Source of the DNA: Bin125 sp026705025
Lineage (GTDB): Bacteria; Chloroflexota; Dehalococcoidia; Bin125
Assembly: GCA_026705025.1 (NCBI GenBank)
Contig: JAPPBN010000046.1
Coordinates: 1 to 64,000 of the forward strand
Length of the DNA: 64,000 nucleotides
Direction of reading: 5' to 3'
Program-made: the position numbers and the translations under genes
Shown: positions 25,851-36,182 of the stretch, in pieces
Numbering within the stretch: position 1 is the first letter of the stretch
Layout of the letters: every line of letters starts with the position of its first letter
Notes under the pieces: generated by a model
Database searches by the model: none
Seen by the model: only the letters and a program-made list of their open reading frames with translations
What the model was told of the DNA's origin: nothing

Positions 25851-25981
25851 AGGCGCTGCTTTCTGAGGCGGACTTGATTGAAGCCGCGCGACGCGGCTGC
25901 ATAGCATAGATTCAACGTTCGGCAATCGCGCACCCGGCCACTGGCGTAGATGGTGTGCCTTGGATCAGAGATTGATTCAGG

Positions 25982-26740
25982 ATGCGACTGACAGTACTTG
26001 GTTCCGGGGCGGCGTGTGCCGGTGGGGGCGGCAACAGCTCGGGATATCTGGTCGAGGATGCGGGCGTCCAGATCCTGCTGGATTGTGGTCACGGAGTGGC
26101 CAGCTCGCTCGTCGCCATGATGTCTGCCGACGAGATTGACCATATCTTCGTCTCTCACATGCACGCCGATCACTTTATCGACCTGCTGCCGCTGCGCTTC
26201 GCTGTCACCAAGGAAATGGACGGCCGGTCACCGCCCCGCGGATGGCTGCATCTCCCTCCCGGAGGTCGCGATGCGCTATCCCGGATTCTCGCCGCCGTCA
26301 GCTTCCCAGCCGACTTCTTCGACAATGTCTGGCAGATCCAGGAGTATCGATCTGGTGAGACATACGAACTCTCCACCGGACTGCAGGTGCGACTCGCCGG
26401 CGGGGTGCACTACATCCCCGGCTGGGCGATTCGGATCGACGGCACCCGCAGCCTGACCTACACCGGCGACACCGCCCCCTCACTCGCGATCTGCGATCTG
26501 GCCCGCGGCTCCGATCTCCTCCTCGCCGAGGCGACCCTGGATGAACCGGAGGTCGGTCCTGTGCAGGGCCACCTGACCGCGACCCAGGCGGCCGAACTGG
26601 CCGAGGCGGCCGCAGTACGGCAATTGATGCTGACTCACTTCTGGCACGACGCCGACCGCGATCTTGCCGCTCGATCCGCTCGAAGTGTCCTGGGCTGCGA
26701 TGTAGCGATCGCGTACGACGGCGCGGTGCTGGACCTGTAG
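25982..26740 (+). CDS. MBL-fold metallo-hydrolase, RNase Z-like
   Basis: 252-aa metallo-beta-lactamase-fold enzyme. The metal motif HMHADH (in FVSHMHADHFIDLLPL) is present, followed by YTGDTAPS with the bridging aspartate and the C-terminal GHLTATQAAELAEAA, then LTHF with a late histidine. This arrangement (GSGAACAG start, GHLT box) is the RNase Z/ElaC-like branch, which includes tRNA 3'-end nucleases and phosphodiesterases. Without the long exosite arm of true RNase Z it is safer to call it a general hydrolase. It starts with ATG behind CAGG and has no operon partner; a 115-nt gap follows. Confidence 0.88.
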   Translation: MRLTVLGSGAACAGGGGNSSGYLVEDAGVQILLDCGHGVASSLVAMMSADEIDHIFVSHMHADHFIDLLPLRFAVTKEMDGRSPPRGWLHLPPGGRDALSRILAAVSFPADFFDNVWQIQEYRSGETYELSTGLQVRLAGGVHYIPGWAIRIDGTRSLTYTGDTAPSLAICDLARGSDLLLAEATLDEPEVGPVQGHLTATQAAELAEAAAVRQLMLTHFWHDADRDLAARSARSVLGCDVAIAYDGAVLDL

Positions 26741-26843
26741 GCTGACCAGCTTCGCGGTACGACTGAGCGACCGACATCAAATCACTCTGCACTGTTCGAC
26801 ACTGGGGCCCGGACCTGGGGACGGTGTAGAGGACCGGTGACGG

Positions 26844-26849
26844 TAAGCT
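26844..26849 (+). promoter_or_regulatory. Candidate -10 box of a leaderless promoter
   Basis: TAAGCT lies 6 nt before the GTG start at 26856 and no Shine-Dalgarno sequence is seen between them. Spacing is the same as at 46344 and 59747. Confidence 0.4.
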
Positions 26850-26855
26850 ACACAC

Positions 26856-27662
26856 GTGCAATCCGGAGCGCCCGCGATCCGCGGGGAGAATCTGACTGTC
26901 AGCATCGACGACCAGACGCTGCTCGAACGCGTCAGCGTGGGCGTGCACGGCGGCGAACTGCTGGGCATCGTCGGACCGAACGGCGCCGGTAAGACCACGC
27001 TGTTGCGCGCATTGTCCGGCGATCTGGAACTGTCCGAAGGAGCGGTCTACATCGATGATCGTCCATTGAGCGATTTCGATTCGCGCGAGCTGGCACGCCG
27101 CCGCGCGGTGATGCCGCAAAGCTCGTATCTGCCCTTCCTCTTCACCGCCCGCGAAGTCGTTCGCATGGGCCGCGCGCCCTGGGAGGGCGAGCGGGGCGAA
27201 CGCGAGCACGGCGCCAAACTGACCGACTACGCCATGGGTCTGACCGACACGCAGGAATACGCTATCCGCGCCTACCCGACGCTGTCCGGCGGCGAACAGT
27301 CGCGCGTCACCCTGGCACGCGTACTGGCCCAGGAAACGCCGATCTTGCTGATCGACGAGCCCACGGCGCACCTGGACCTACGCCACCAACATCTGGTGTT
27401 GCAACTGGCCCGGGAGCTCGCGTCGGAAGGCGCAGCGGTCGTCGCCGTGCTGCACGATCTCAACCTGGCGACAATGTATGTCGACACCGCCCTGGTCCTG
27501 CACCGCGGCAAGCTGGTGGCCTCGGGTCCTGTCGAGACGGCACTGCATCCTGATCTCCTCGGTCCGGTCTTTGGGCTTGAGTTCGTGCATCAACCGCATC
27601 CAGACCTCGATCGACCAATGCTGGTGCCCTTGCCCTCGACCGTTTCGCACGAACGAGGCTGA
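26856..27662 (+). CDS. Heme/siderophore ABC transporter ATP-binding protein (HmuV/FecE-like)
   Basis: 268-aa ATPase of the iron-chelate import branch. Walker A GPNGAGKTT, signature LSGGEQSR, Walker B ILLIDEPTAHLD and the H-loop VLHDLNLA are intact. The arrangement LARRRAVMPQSSYLPFLFTAREVVRMGRAPW matches HmuV-type proteins. The matching permease and binding protein are not next to it, so it probably works with subunits encoded elsewhere. The GTG start lacks a ribosome site. It sits directly before the SUF cluster, 187 nt upstream of the sufR-like gene, which is a sensible place for an iron-linked function, but that link is only inference. Confidence 0.88.
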   Translation: MQSGAPAIRGENLTVSIDDQTLLERVSVGVHGGELLGIVGPNGAGKTTLLRALSGDLELSEGAVYIDDRPLSDFDSRELARRRAVMPQSSYLPFLFTAREVVRMGRAPWEGERGEREHGAKLTDYAMGLTDTQEYAIRAYPTLSGGEQSRVTLARVLAQETPILLIDEPTAHLDLRHQHLVLQLARELASEGAAVVAVLHDLNLATMYVDTALVLHRGKLVASGPVETALHPDLLGPVFGLEFVHQPHPDLDRPMLVPLPSTVSHERG

Positions 27663-27849
27663 CGTCTGCCCACCCGATGAGCTTGCGTCACAGACGACAG
27701 ACGACGCAGCGCTCTGCCAAAACAGCAGAGGAATTTCAGTGATTTGTGCATTTTTGCTTGTGGTTAGCGATAAACTCAGAAGTGCCACTCCATAGTCGGC
27801 GCACCATGGCATGTTCAGCCGGCTTGCAGAGTGGGGACGGGAGGCCCGG

Positions 27850-28497
27850 ATGCGGCCACGAGAAACTCGTACGAGTCTGCTGGAGCGCGTAGTCGAGCTC
27901 GGTGGGGCGACGGTCGCTCAGCTATCGAATGAGCTTGATATCTCAGACGCGACGGTCCGCCGGCACCTGGATCGGCTCGAAGCCGAAGGACTGCTCCAGA
28001 TCGAAGCGCTGCGGCGCGGACCAGGCCGACCCTCATACCTCTATCGAGCAACCGACGCCGGCGTCAGGACAGTACGCGACCATACGCCGGAGTTGGCCGA
28101 ACGCTTGCTGAGCGAAATGGTCCGCTTGCAGATTGAGCAATCGACAATCTCTGAGGCCCTCGCCGACCAGGTCGCCGATGCGCATCGCTCCGAGGTACCA
28201 AGCGGGTCGCTCGAGCAGCGCGTCAACGCTGTGGTTGACGCCTTGCGCCCTGAAGGGATTCTCGACCACTGGCAGCGGACCGAGAGCGAGCTGCAACTGG
28301 TCAACAATGCATGCCCGTACATCGGTGCGGCGAACACGAGCTCCTGCGTGTGCGATGCCGACCGCCTCGCAATCGAAAAACTCCTCGGCGTCGAGGTGGA
28401 ACAGACCGAGAGGCTGGCCACGGGCGACGACGGATGCGTCTATATCATCCCGCTGGAGCCGATTTCCCTCGATGCAGAATTCAAACACGCCGTCTAG
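27850..28497 (+). CDS. sufR: SufR-like iron-sulfur-sensing transcription regulator
   Basis: 215-aa DNA-binding regulator. The N-terminal winged helix (residues 5-65, TVAQLSNELDISDATVRRHLDRLEAEG) is followed by a helical middle and a C-terminal domain with cysteines 155, 166, 168 and 196, the positions expected to hold a 4Fe-4S cluster in SufR proteins. Cluster occupancy normally represses the suf genes; iron or oxidative stress removes it. ATG 27850 follows GGGAGG; the frame also allows ATG 27811. It is the first gene of the suf cluster, 60 nt before sufC, so it likely represses its own operon. Confidence 0.85.
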   Translation: MRPRETRTSLLERVVELGGATVAQLSNELDISDATVRRHLDRLEAEGLLQIEALRRGPGRPSYLYRATDAGVRTVRDHTPELAERLLSEMVRLQIEQSTISEALADQVADAHRSEVPSGSLEQRVNAVVDALRPEGILDHWQRTESELQLVNNACPYIGAANTSSCVCDADRLAIEKLLGVEVEQTERLATGDDGCVYIIPLEPISLDAEFKHAV

Positions 28498-28557
28498 CTC
28501 GGGCCGCAACGCCCACAGCTGGGACGGTGCTCCCGGACAACAGAAAGCACCCGGTGA

Positions 28558-29321
28558 ATGACATCACCACTGTTCGAGATCGATGCGCTGGAAGTCGCGG
28601 TTGAAGACAAGCAGATCGTGAACGGTCTGTCGCTGACCCTGCGCCCCGGTGAGGTGCACGCGATCATGGGTCCCAACGGATCCGGCAAGAGCACGCTGGC
28701 CAATTCGCTCATGGGCCATCCGCGTTACACGATCAACGGCGGCGACATTCGGCTGTCCGGTCAAAGCGTGATCGAGATGGCGCCGGACGAGCGCGCCCGC
28801 GCCGGACTGTTTCTCGCCTTCCAGTACCCCACCGACATTCCCGGCGTGTCGATGATCAACTTCCTGCGCCGCTCGATGAGCGCGCGGCGAGGCGAAGAGA
28901 TTCCGGTGCGGGAGTTCCGCCAGGTGCTCAACGATGTCCTCGGCCGCCTGCAGATGGACGAACAGTTCGTCCGCCGCTATGTCAACGACGGATTCTCCGG
29001 CGGCGAGAAGAAGCGCGCTGAGATTCTCCAGCTGGGATTGCTCCAGCCACGTGTCGCGGTGATGGACGAAACGGACTCCGGCCTCGATATCGATGCGCTC
29101 AGAATCGTCAGCGAAGGAATCAATACCTTCCATTCGGACCAGAACGCGATTCTGCTGATTACCCATTACCAGCGCATCCTGCGCTACGTCCAGCCAGACC
29201 ATGTCCATGTCCTGATCGATGGCCGAATCGTCGAGTCAGGCGATGCCAGCTTGGCCGAGCGGCTCGAGCGGGACGGCTACGAACCGTTCATGGAACAGAC
29301 CAAAGAGGGGGTCTTGAGCTC

Positions 29322-29325
<4 letters not shown>
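28558..29325 (+). CDS. sufC: Fe-S cluster assembly ATPase SufC
   Basis: 255-aa ABC-type ATPase of the SufBCD scaffold that supplies energy for Fe-S cluster assembly in the cytoplasm. Walker A GPNGSGKST, signature FSGGEKKR, Walker B VAVMDETDSGLDID are intact, and the SufC-typical FLAFQYPTDIPGVSMINFLR is present. Its stop overlaps the sufB start (ATGA), so SufC and SufB are made together. Length and motifs are normal for the family. Confidence 0.97.
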
Positions 29326-30737
<1,412 letters not shown>

Positions 30738-30794
30738 CCCCGCCGAACCTGCCGCCGCTTCGATCCGGGCCGCCGTGCCTGCGAGGGGTGGGCG

Positions 30795-32156
30795 ATGACG
30801 CAAGCAACGCTGGAGGCCCCGGCGGACGCAGAGATCAAGCCGGACGAGCTGCGCGCTCAAGTCGCAGAGCTCAGTCGTACCAAGGGCGAGCCCGACTGGT
30901 TGCTCGCCTTCCGTCTCGCCAGTCTCGAGCAAGCTCTGGGCATGGAGTGGTGGACCGGCCAGGAAGAATCCTGGCGTCGCACGCCGCGCGAGCGCCTGCC
31001 ACGACGCGCGCGCGTAGGACGGGTAGCCGGCGGATCAAATGGCACCGCGGTGACCGTGCCTCAGCATGTGTTTACCCCACATGCCCACGCCGGCTTGGTG
31101 CATCAGATCGACGGCCGGGTCGCCGCCTCCGACCTCGCCGATCAGGCTCGCGCCCAGGGCGTGATCGTCAAGCCCCTCGCAGCCGCCGCACGGGAGAACG
31201 CTGATCTGATCCAGCGATGGCTCGGCGCCGTCGGACCGCCCGCCGATCGTTACGATGCCTTCGGTCGCGCGCTCTGGACCCAGGGTGTCTTTGTCTACGC
31301 GCCCAGAGGTGCGGTCGTCGACGAGTCGTTGTTCTACCTGATCACGCAGGATGTCGCGCAGGGCGACCACTGGCACTACACCCTGGTCGTGGCCGAGCGG
31401 GAATCGCAGGTCTCGTTGATCGATGGCGGCGACGCCGACGATCGTCGGGCCAATCTGGAAGAATCGCCATTGATCCATGCGTCCGTAGAGCTGATTGCCG
31501 AGGATGGAGCCAATCTCCAGTTTGCCTCGGTCCAACGCTGGCATCGCCAGAGCGCTGCCATCTCCACGACCCGGGGACGCGTCGGCCGCGACGCCTCGCT
31601 TCGCGTGACCACGGCGGCCTTCGGCGCAGACCTGGACAAGCAACGGATCGATCTGGACCTGTCCCAGAGCGGTGGGTTCGCCGAAATCCGCGGACTCTTT
31701 GTCGGCGACGGCAAGCAACACATCGAACATGTCACCCGGCAGCATCACAAAGGAGTCGGGGCGACGAGTGATCTGCTCATTCGCGGCGTATTGACCGACG
31801 AATCGCAAGCCGTCCAATACGGCCTGATCCGGATTGAGCCTGAAGGCCAGAAGACCAGCGCCCATCAGACGATGCGCAATCTCCTGCTCGACGACGGCGC
31901 CGGCGCCGACCCGATTCCGATGCTGGAGATCGAGGCGGACGATGTGAAATGCTCGCACGCCGCCGCAGTCGGTCCCGTTGACCCGGATCAACTCTTCTAT
32001 CTCCAGGCGCGCGGCATCCCGCCCAACATCGCCGAGCGGATGGTGGTCCGCGGATTCCTCTCCGAAATCGCCGATGGCGTGCCGGATGAGCACATGCGCG
32101 AGGTGATCGACGAACTGGTCGAGATTCAGCTCGAGCCTGCGAAGGCAACGACATGA
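30795..32156 (+). CDS. sufD: Fe-S cluster assembly protein SufD
   Basis: 453-aa partner of SufB with the same beta-helix core and C-terminal SufC-binding region (CSHAAAVGPVDPDQLFYLQARGIPPNIAERMVVRGFL). The N-terminus TKGEPDWLLAFRLASLEQ resembles SufD/SufB family starts. It helps load iron into the scaffold. The stop overlaps the next gene by 4 nt (ATGA), linking it to the Rieske protein. It is slightly longer than E. coli SufD. Confidence 0.95.
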   Translation: MTQATLEAPADAEIKPDELRAQVAELSRTKGEPDWLLAFRLASLEQALGMEWWTGQEESWRRTPRERLPRRARVGRVAGGSNGTAVTVPQHVFTPHAHAGLVHQIDGRVAASDLADQARAQGVIVKPLAAAARENADLIQRWLGAVGPPADRYDAFGRALWTQGVFVYAPRGAVVDESLFYLITQDVAQGDHWHYTLVVAERESQVSLIDGGDADDRRANLEESPLIHASVELIAEDGANLQFASVQRWHRQSAAISTTRGRVGRDASLRVTTAAFGADLDKQRIDLDLSQSGGFAEIRGLFVGDGKQHIEHVTRQHHKGVGATSDLLIRGVLTDESQAVQYGLIRIEPEGQKTSAHQTMRNLLLDDGAGADPIPMLEIEADDVKCSHAAAVGPVDPDQLFYLQARGIPPNIAERMVVRGFLSEIADGVPDEHMREVIDELVEIQLEPAKATT

Positions 32157-32464
32157 GTATCGAACAGGTCGGAAATCTTGACGAAATCATGCCGGGCACG
32201 GCGCGAGTCGTCGAGGTTGGCGGACAGAGCATCGCCCTCTGCCGGGTCGAGGACGGCGAACTGTACGCCATCGAGAATCGCTGCACCCACGACGACGGAC
32301 CGCTCGGCGAGGGCGAGCTGGAAGGCGACCGGATCGAGTGTCCGCGTCACGGCGCGTTGTTCGATGTGACCACCGGTCGAGCCGTCACCCTGCCCGCGAT
32401 CGGCAGGGTTCGCTGCTTCGCCGTGTCCGTCAGCGACGGTCGGGTCCAGGTCGAAGTTGACTGA
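32153..32464 (+). CDS. Rieske-type ferredoxin in the SUF cluster
   Basis: 103-aa small soluble Rieske protein. The two cluster motifs are CTHDDG near 43-48 and CPRHGALFD near 62-70, giving the usual two Cys and two His ligands of a 2Fe-2S centre. Such non-heme-iron ferredoxins sit between sufD and sufS in actinobacterial and Chloroflexota SUF clusters, and are thought to donate electrons or act as a carrier during assembly; the exact role is unsettled. Its ATG overlaps the sufD stop, and sufS starts 1 nt after its stop. Confidence 0.93.
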   Translation: MSIEQVGNLDEIMPGTARVVEVGGQSIALCRVEDGELYAIENRCTHDDGPLGEGELEGDRIECPRHGALFDVTTGRAVTLPAIGRVRCFAVSVSDGRVQVEVD

Positions 32465-32465
32465 A

Positions 32466-33716
32466 ATGACAGCCGCTGCCCCGCTCGACACCGCGGCGAT
32501 CCGCGAGCAGTTTCCAATCCTCGCTCGCGAGGTTCACGGCCGGCCCCTGGTCTATCTCGACAACGCGGCGACAACGCAGAAGCCGCAGTCGGTGATCGAC
32601 GCGCTCTCCCACTACTACTCAACCATGAACGCCAACATCCATCGCGGCCTCCACACGTTGGCCGAAGAGGCGACCGCCGCCTACGAAGATGTGCGCAAGC
32701 AGGTCGCCGACTTCATCGGAGCCGGAAGCCACCGCGAGGTCGTGTTCACCCGCAACACGACCGAATCCCTGAACCTGCTCGCCTATACGCTCGGCTCCCG
32801 CTTGCGACCGGGCGACGAGATCGTCCTGACGACCGCTGAGCATCATTCCAACCTCGTTCCCTGGCAATTGGTCACGCAGCGGACCGGCGCCGTCCTCCGC
32901 TTTATCGAACTCAACGACGATCAGCAGGTTGACGTCGACACCGCCCGAGCCGCGATTAACGCCAACACCCGGATCGTTTCGATCGTGCACATGTCCAACG
33001 TGCTCGGCAGCGTCGCGCCTGTGGCCGAAATCTCCGAAATGGCCCGCTCCGTCGGCGCCACCATGATTGTCGACGCCGCCCAGAGCGCTCCGCACATGCC
33101 CGTGGACGTCTCGCAGCTTGGTGCCGATTACCTGGCCTTCTCCGCCCACAAAATGCTCGGACCGACCGGCGTCGGCGTGCTCTGGGGACGGCAGGAACTC
33201 CTCGCCGACCTTGATCCGTTCCTCGGGGGCGGCGAGATGATCAGCGTCGTCACCCGCGAAGAATCGTCCTGGGCTGCCCTCCCGCACAAGTTCGAGGCCG
33301 GCACGCCCAACATCGCCGACGTCGTCGCCTTTGGCGCAGCGCTCGACTTCCTCAACGATGTCGGCATGGACGCGATCGCTGCTCACGACGCTGACCTGAC
33401 TCACTACGCCGTCGAGCGGCTGTCGCGGCTCGAGGGCTTGGACATCTATGGACCCTCCGATCCCGCCGAGCGCTCGGCCGTGATCGCCTTCAACTACCGC
33501 GATATCCACTCCCACGACGTCGCCACGATTCTCGACCGTTCCGGCATCGCGATTCGGGCCGGACACCACTGCGCTCAACCCTTGATGCGTACGCTTGAAG
33601 TGCCGGCGACCGCGCGAGCGTCGTTCTATCTCTACAACGAACGCTCGGAAGTGGACGCCCTCGTCGATGGACTGTTGGAAGCAGGCGAGCGCTTTGGGTT
33701 CGAGCGAGGAGTGTAG
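32466..33716 (+). CDS. sufS: Cysteine desulfurase SufS
   Basis: 416-aa PLP enzyme that takes sulfur from cysteine for Fe-S assembly. The PLP lysine lies in AFSAHKMLGPTG, the active-site cysteine in GHHCAQPLM near residue 364, and the N-terminus VYLDNAATTQKPQSVI is typical of group II desulfurases. A TTG start 9 nt earlier (32457) is possible; the ATG is simpler. It is followed at 2 nt by sufU, the usual sulfur acceptor of Gram-positive-type SUF systems. Confidence 0.96.
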   Translation: MTAAAPLDTAAIREQFPILAREVHGRPLVYLDNAATTQKPQSVIDALSHYYSTMNANIHRGLHTLAEEATAAYEDVRKQVADFIGAGSHREVVFTRNTTESLNLLAYTLGSRLRPGDEIVLTTAEHHSNLVPWQLVTQRTGAVLRFIELNDDQQVDVDTARAAINANTRIVSIVHMSNVLGSVAPVAEISEMARSVGATMIVDAAQSAPHMPVDVSQLGADYLAFSAHKMLGPTGVGVLWGRQELLADLDPFLGGGEMISVVTREESSWAALPHKFEAGTPNIADVVAFGAALDFLNDVGMDAIAAHDADLTHYAVERLSRLEGLDIYGPSDPAERSAVIAFNYRDIHSHDVATILDRSGIAIRAGHHCAQPLMRTLEVPATARASFYLYNERSEVDALVDGLLEAGERFGFERGV

Positions 33717-33718
33717 GG

Positions 33719-34228
33719 ATGACCAGCAGTCGGGAATCGCAGAACCCTGTTGATCTGGACGATCTGTACAGAGACGTCATCCTCGATCACTACCGCAGTC
33801 CCCGCAATCGCGGGGTGCGCGAAGATGCCACCATCTCCGCCGAGGGGTTCAACCCGTCCTGCGGTGACGAGATCCAGCTCTCGGTCGCAATCGTCAACCA
33901 GACGCTGAACGGACTCGGATTCGGCGGCAGCGGCTGCTCGATCTCCCAGAGTTCCGCTTCAATGATGACCGAAGCGTTGACCGGTCGGAGCCTCGAATCG
34001 GCTCGGGAAATGTCCAGGCATGTCCAGCAAATGTTGACCGACGACACCTTCGACCTCGACGCGGTCGACCTCGGCGACCTCGAAGCGCTCTCCGGCGTCG
34101 CAAAGTTCCCGGTGCGGATCAAGTGTGGGTTGCTCGCCTGGAAGGTGCTCGACCAGGCGCTCGCCAACGCTAGTGGTGAAGCGCTCAATGACGACAGCGA
34201 CATTCCCACCCGCGTCACCAGCGGCTAG
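33719..34228 (+). CDS. sufU: SufU, IscU-like sulfur acceptor
   Basis: 169-aa IscU-fold protein. The three cysteines of SufU are in NPSCGD near 43, GCSIS near 68 and KCGLL near 137, which bind zinc and accept persulfide from SufS. The N-terminus DLYRDVILDHYRSPRNRG is diagnostic. SufU, not SufE, is the partner in actinobacteria, Firmicutes and Chloroflexota, consistent with the rest of the window. The next gene follows 34 nt later. Confidence 0.95.
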   Translation: MTSSRESQNPVDLDDLYRDVILDHYRSPRNRGVREDATISAEGFNPSCGDEIQLSVAIVNQTLNGLGFGGSGCSISQSSASMMTEALTGRSLESAREMSRHVQQMLTDDTFDLDAVDLGDLEALSGVAKFPVRIKCGLLAWKVLDQALANASGEALNDDSDIPTRVTSG

Positions 34229-34262
34229 ATTCTGAATACGACTTCAGGGACAGGAGACCGAC

Positions 34263-34568
34263 ATGGCCAGTGAACAGGAAGTGCTCGAAGCGCTGAAGAC
34301 GGTCTTCGACCCCGAAATCGGGATCAACATCGTCGACCTGGGACTTGTCTACGCCATCGAGACGCCGACGGATGACAGCGTCAAGGTCGAGTTCACCCTC
34401 ACCTCGCCCGCGTGCCCGGTCGGACCGATGATCAAGGCCCAGATCGAACAGGCCGCCTCAACCGTCGAAGGCGTTGACCACGTCGAGTCCGAGATCGTCT
34501 TCTCCCCACCATGGGATCCCCGCGAAATGTGCTCCGACGAAGCCAAGTTTGAGTTGGGCATCTTTTAG
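34263..34568 (+). CDS. sufT: SufT / MIP18-family protein (DUF59)
   Basis: 101-aa single-domain DUF59 protein that helps mature Fe-S proteins after cluster assembly. Motifs are VFDPEIGINIVDLGLVYAIE near 14-33 and LTSPACPVGPMIKAQIEQA with the conserved cysteine near residue 57. It closes the suf cluster and is preceded by an ACAGGAGA ribosome site, 5 nt before ATG. Its stop overlaps the convergent MFS gene by 4 nt. Confidence 0.93.
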   Translation: MASEQEVLEALKTVFDPEIGINIVDLGLVYAIETPTDDSVKVEFTLTSPACPVGPMIKAQIEQAASTVEGVDHVESEIVFSPPWDPREMCSDEAKFELGIF

Positions 34569-35965
34569 CCCCGACTCGAAACCCCCGGTTCTCGCCCAGC
34601 AGCCGCCTCGGCGCCGTTGCCAGACGCCGCCCGCGCGCCGTTGGCAAACTGGTGTTGCGGTTCGGTTCGAGCGATCAGGCTCGCAACCACGGGTCGCAGG
34701 AACCTGAGCGACGGACTTGGAATACGCGGATTCGGCAGATAGTGAGCAATCGTGAAGAAGCCCATCGATGCAATCGCCGAGCCGATGAAGAGGATGAGCA
34801 GGATGTCGTAGGCGCCGGTTCGGTCGAAAATCCAGCCGCCGATGTAGGGCGCGAGCACCTGACCAACTGTTTCGACCATGAACATCGTGCCCATGATCGC
34901 GCCGAAATGCGCCAATCCGAAGACGCGGGGCAGGATCAACGGCTCAAGCACTGGCCCGCCGGCGGAGCCGATCCACCAGCAGGCGATGAAGAGTCCGATA
35001 CCGAGCCATGACGCATCGGTCAGCAGCAGTATGCCGATGCCTACGCTCATGAAAACGGCGAGCACGACGGACGCAATCTCGATCGAAGGGATGCGTTCGG
35101 CGAGGTAGCCGAATGTTGGTCGAGAGATGAGCCCGCCCATTCCACCGGCGAGCAGGATGGTGGAGATCTGGGTGCGCGGGATACCGTAGGACTCCAACAC
35201 TGGGGTGCCGTTGACCATCCAGCCGAACATGCAGAAGAAGAAGGTTGCGAAGGCAAAAGCGATGATCCAGAAGTTGAATGTGCGCAGAGCCTGACGGACC
35301 GTCAGTCCTGCGACAGCCGCCGGCGCTGAGCGCGAGCCGGCACAGGGCGGCGGCCGCTCACCGTCGACCTCCAGGCCCTTGTCGCGCGGGTGGTTGCGGA
35401 CTACGAAGAGGCCAATCGGGATGAAGACGACCGCCAGCAGCACGGCGACGAATACGAACGACGCTTGCCAACTCACATCGTCGATGATGCGCTGCATGAT
35501 CGGCACCATGATCACGCCCAGCGAGAATCCGGTCGCCATGATTCCAACAGCCCGCCCGCGCTTGCGCATGAACCAGCGCGAGATCAGCACCTGGAAGGGT
35601 ATGTAGAACATGAACCCGCGAAAGAACGCGTTGATCGACTGATAGAGGTACCACTCGAACAGGGAGGACGTGGTGCTGAGCAGGAGATAGCTGGCGCAAG
35701 TCGCGACGGTACCCCAGATCACCGCCTGGCGAGCGCCGTAGCGGTCAATCAGCCGGCCAGCCAGCGGCGACACTAGACCACTCATGGCAAGCGAGGCGGA
35801 AAGGCCGCCCTGCAGCAGCGCCCGCGACCAGCCGAACTCGCGCTCCAGCGGATCAACATAGAAGCCCAGTGACCAGAACGACGTCCCGGCCGCCACCGCC
35901 ATGCAGAGTACGGCTGCGGCCAGCAGGTACCAGCCGTAGTAGGCGTTGCGGAGTTTAGTGATCAC
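34565..35965 (-). CDS. MFS transporter, oxalate/formate-monocarboxylate type
   Basis: 466-aa major facilitator of the MCT/OFA type, different from the three in tandem. It shows YGWYLLAAAVLCMAVAAGTSFWSLGFYVDPLEREFGWSRA, which is the usual start in this family, GRLIDRYGARQAV between helices 2 and 3, and ISRPTFGYLAERI in the second half. The central loop (about 195-215) and C-terminal tail are hydrophilic. Such proteins carry monocarboxylates or similar anions; the actual substrate is unknown. The start is GTG at 35965; no strong ribosome site precedes it. Confidence 0.9.
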   Translation of the reverse strand: MITKLRNAYYGWYLLAAAVLCMAVAAGTSFWSLGFYVDPLEREFGWSRALLQGGLSASLAMSGLVSPLAGRLIDRYGARQAVIWGTVATCASYLLLSTTSSLFEWYLYQSINAFFRGFMFYIPFQVLISRWFMRKRGRAVGIMATGFSLGVIMVPIMQRIIDDVSWQASFVFVAVLLAVVFIPIGLFVVRNHPRDKGLEVDGERPPPCAGSRSAPAAVAGLTVRQALRTFNFWIIAFAFATFFFCMFGWMVNGTPVLESYGIPRTQISTILLAGGMGGLISRPTFGYLAERIPSIEIASVVLAVFMSVGIGILLLTDASWLGIGLFIACWWIGSAGGPVLEPLILPRVFGLAHFGAIMGTMFMVETVGQVLAPYIGGWIFDRTGAYDILLILFIGSAIASMGFFTIAHYLPNPRIPSPSLRFLRPVVASLIARTEPQHQFANGARAASGNGAEAAAGREPGVSSRG

Positions 35966-36121
35966 AGGGGTCTCTAGTGGCCCTTCGACTTACGAACTTG
36001 GGCAACTCGAAGTTCAATGGCCGCATCGTATCGCGGCCTCGAGCAAGACGCGGACTACACCCAGACTTCTGGGGCCACCTGGCTAAGGGAAGTGGTCTTG
36101 GGACTCCTCTTCATGTTGGGA

Positions 36122-36182
36122 ATTGCTAGCAGCCTTGGGACCACTCGAACAGAGTGGTCCCAAGGACGCCCAGCTACTAGCA
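36122..36182. repeat. Long near-perfect hairpin sequence
   Basis: A perfect 14-bp stem, CCTTGGGACCACTC at 36133-36146 and its complement at 36152-36165 with loop GAACA, lies inside imperfect outer arms ATTGCTAGCAG and CTACTAGCAAT. A smaller dyad GGCCAA/TTGGCC follows at 36187-36203. It abuts the 3' end of the secreted-protein gene and may terminate that transcript, though no T tract follows on either strand. Confidence 0.75.
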
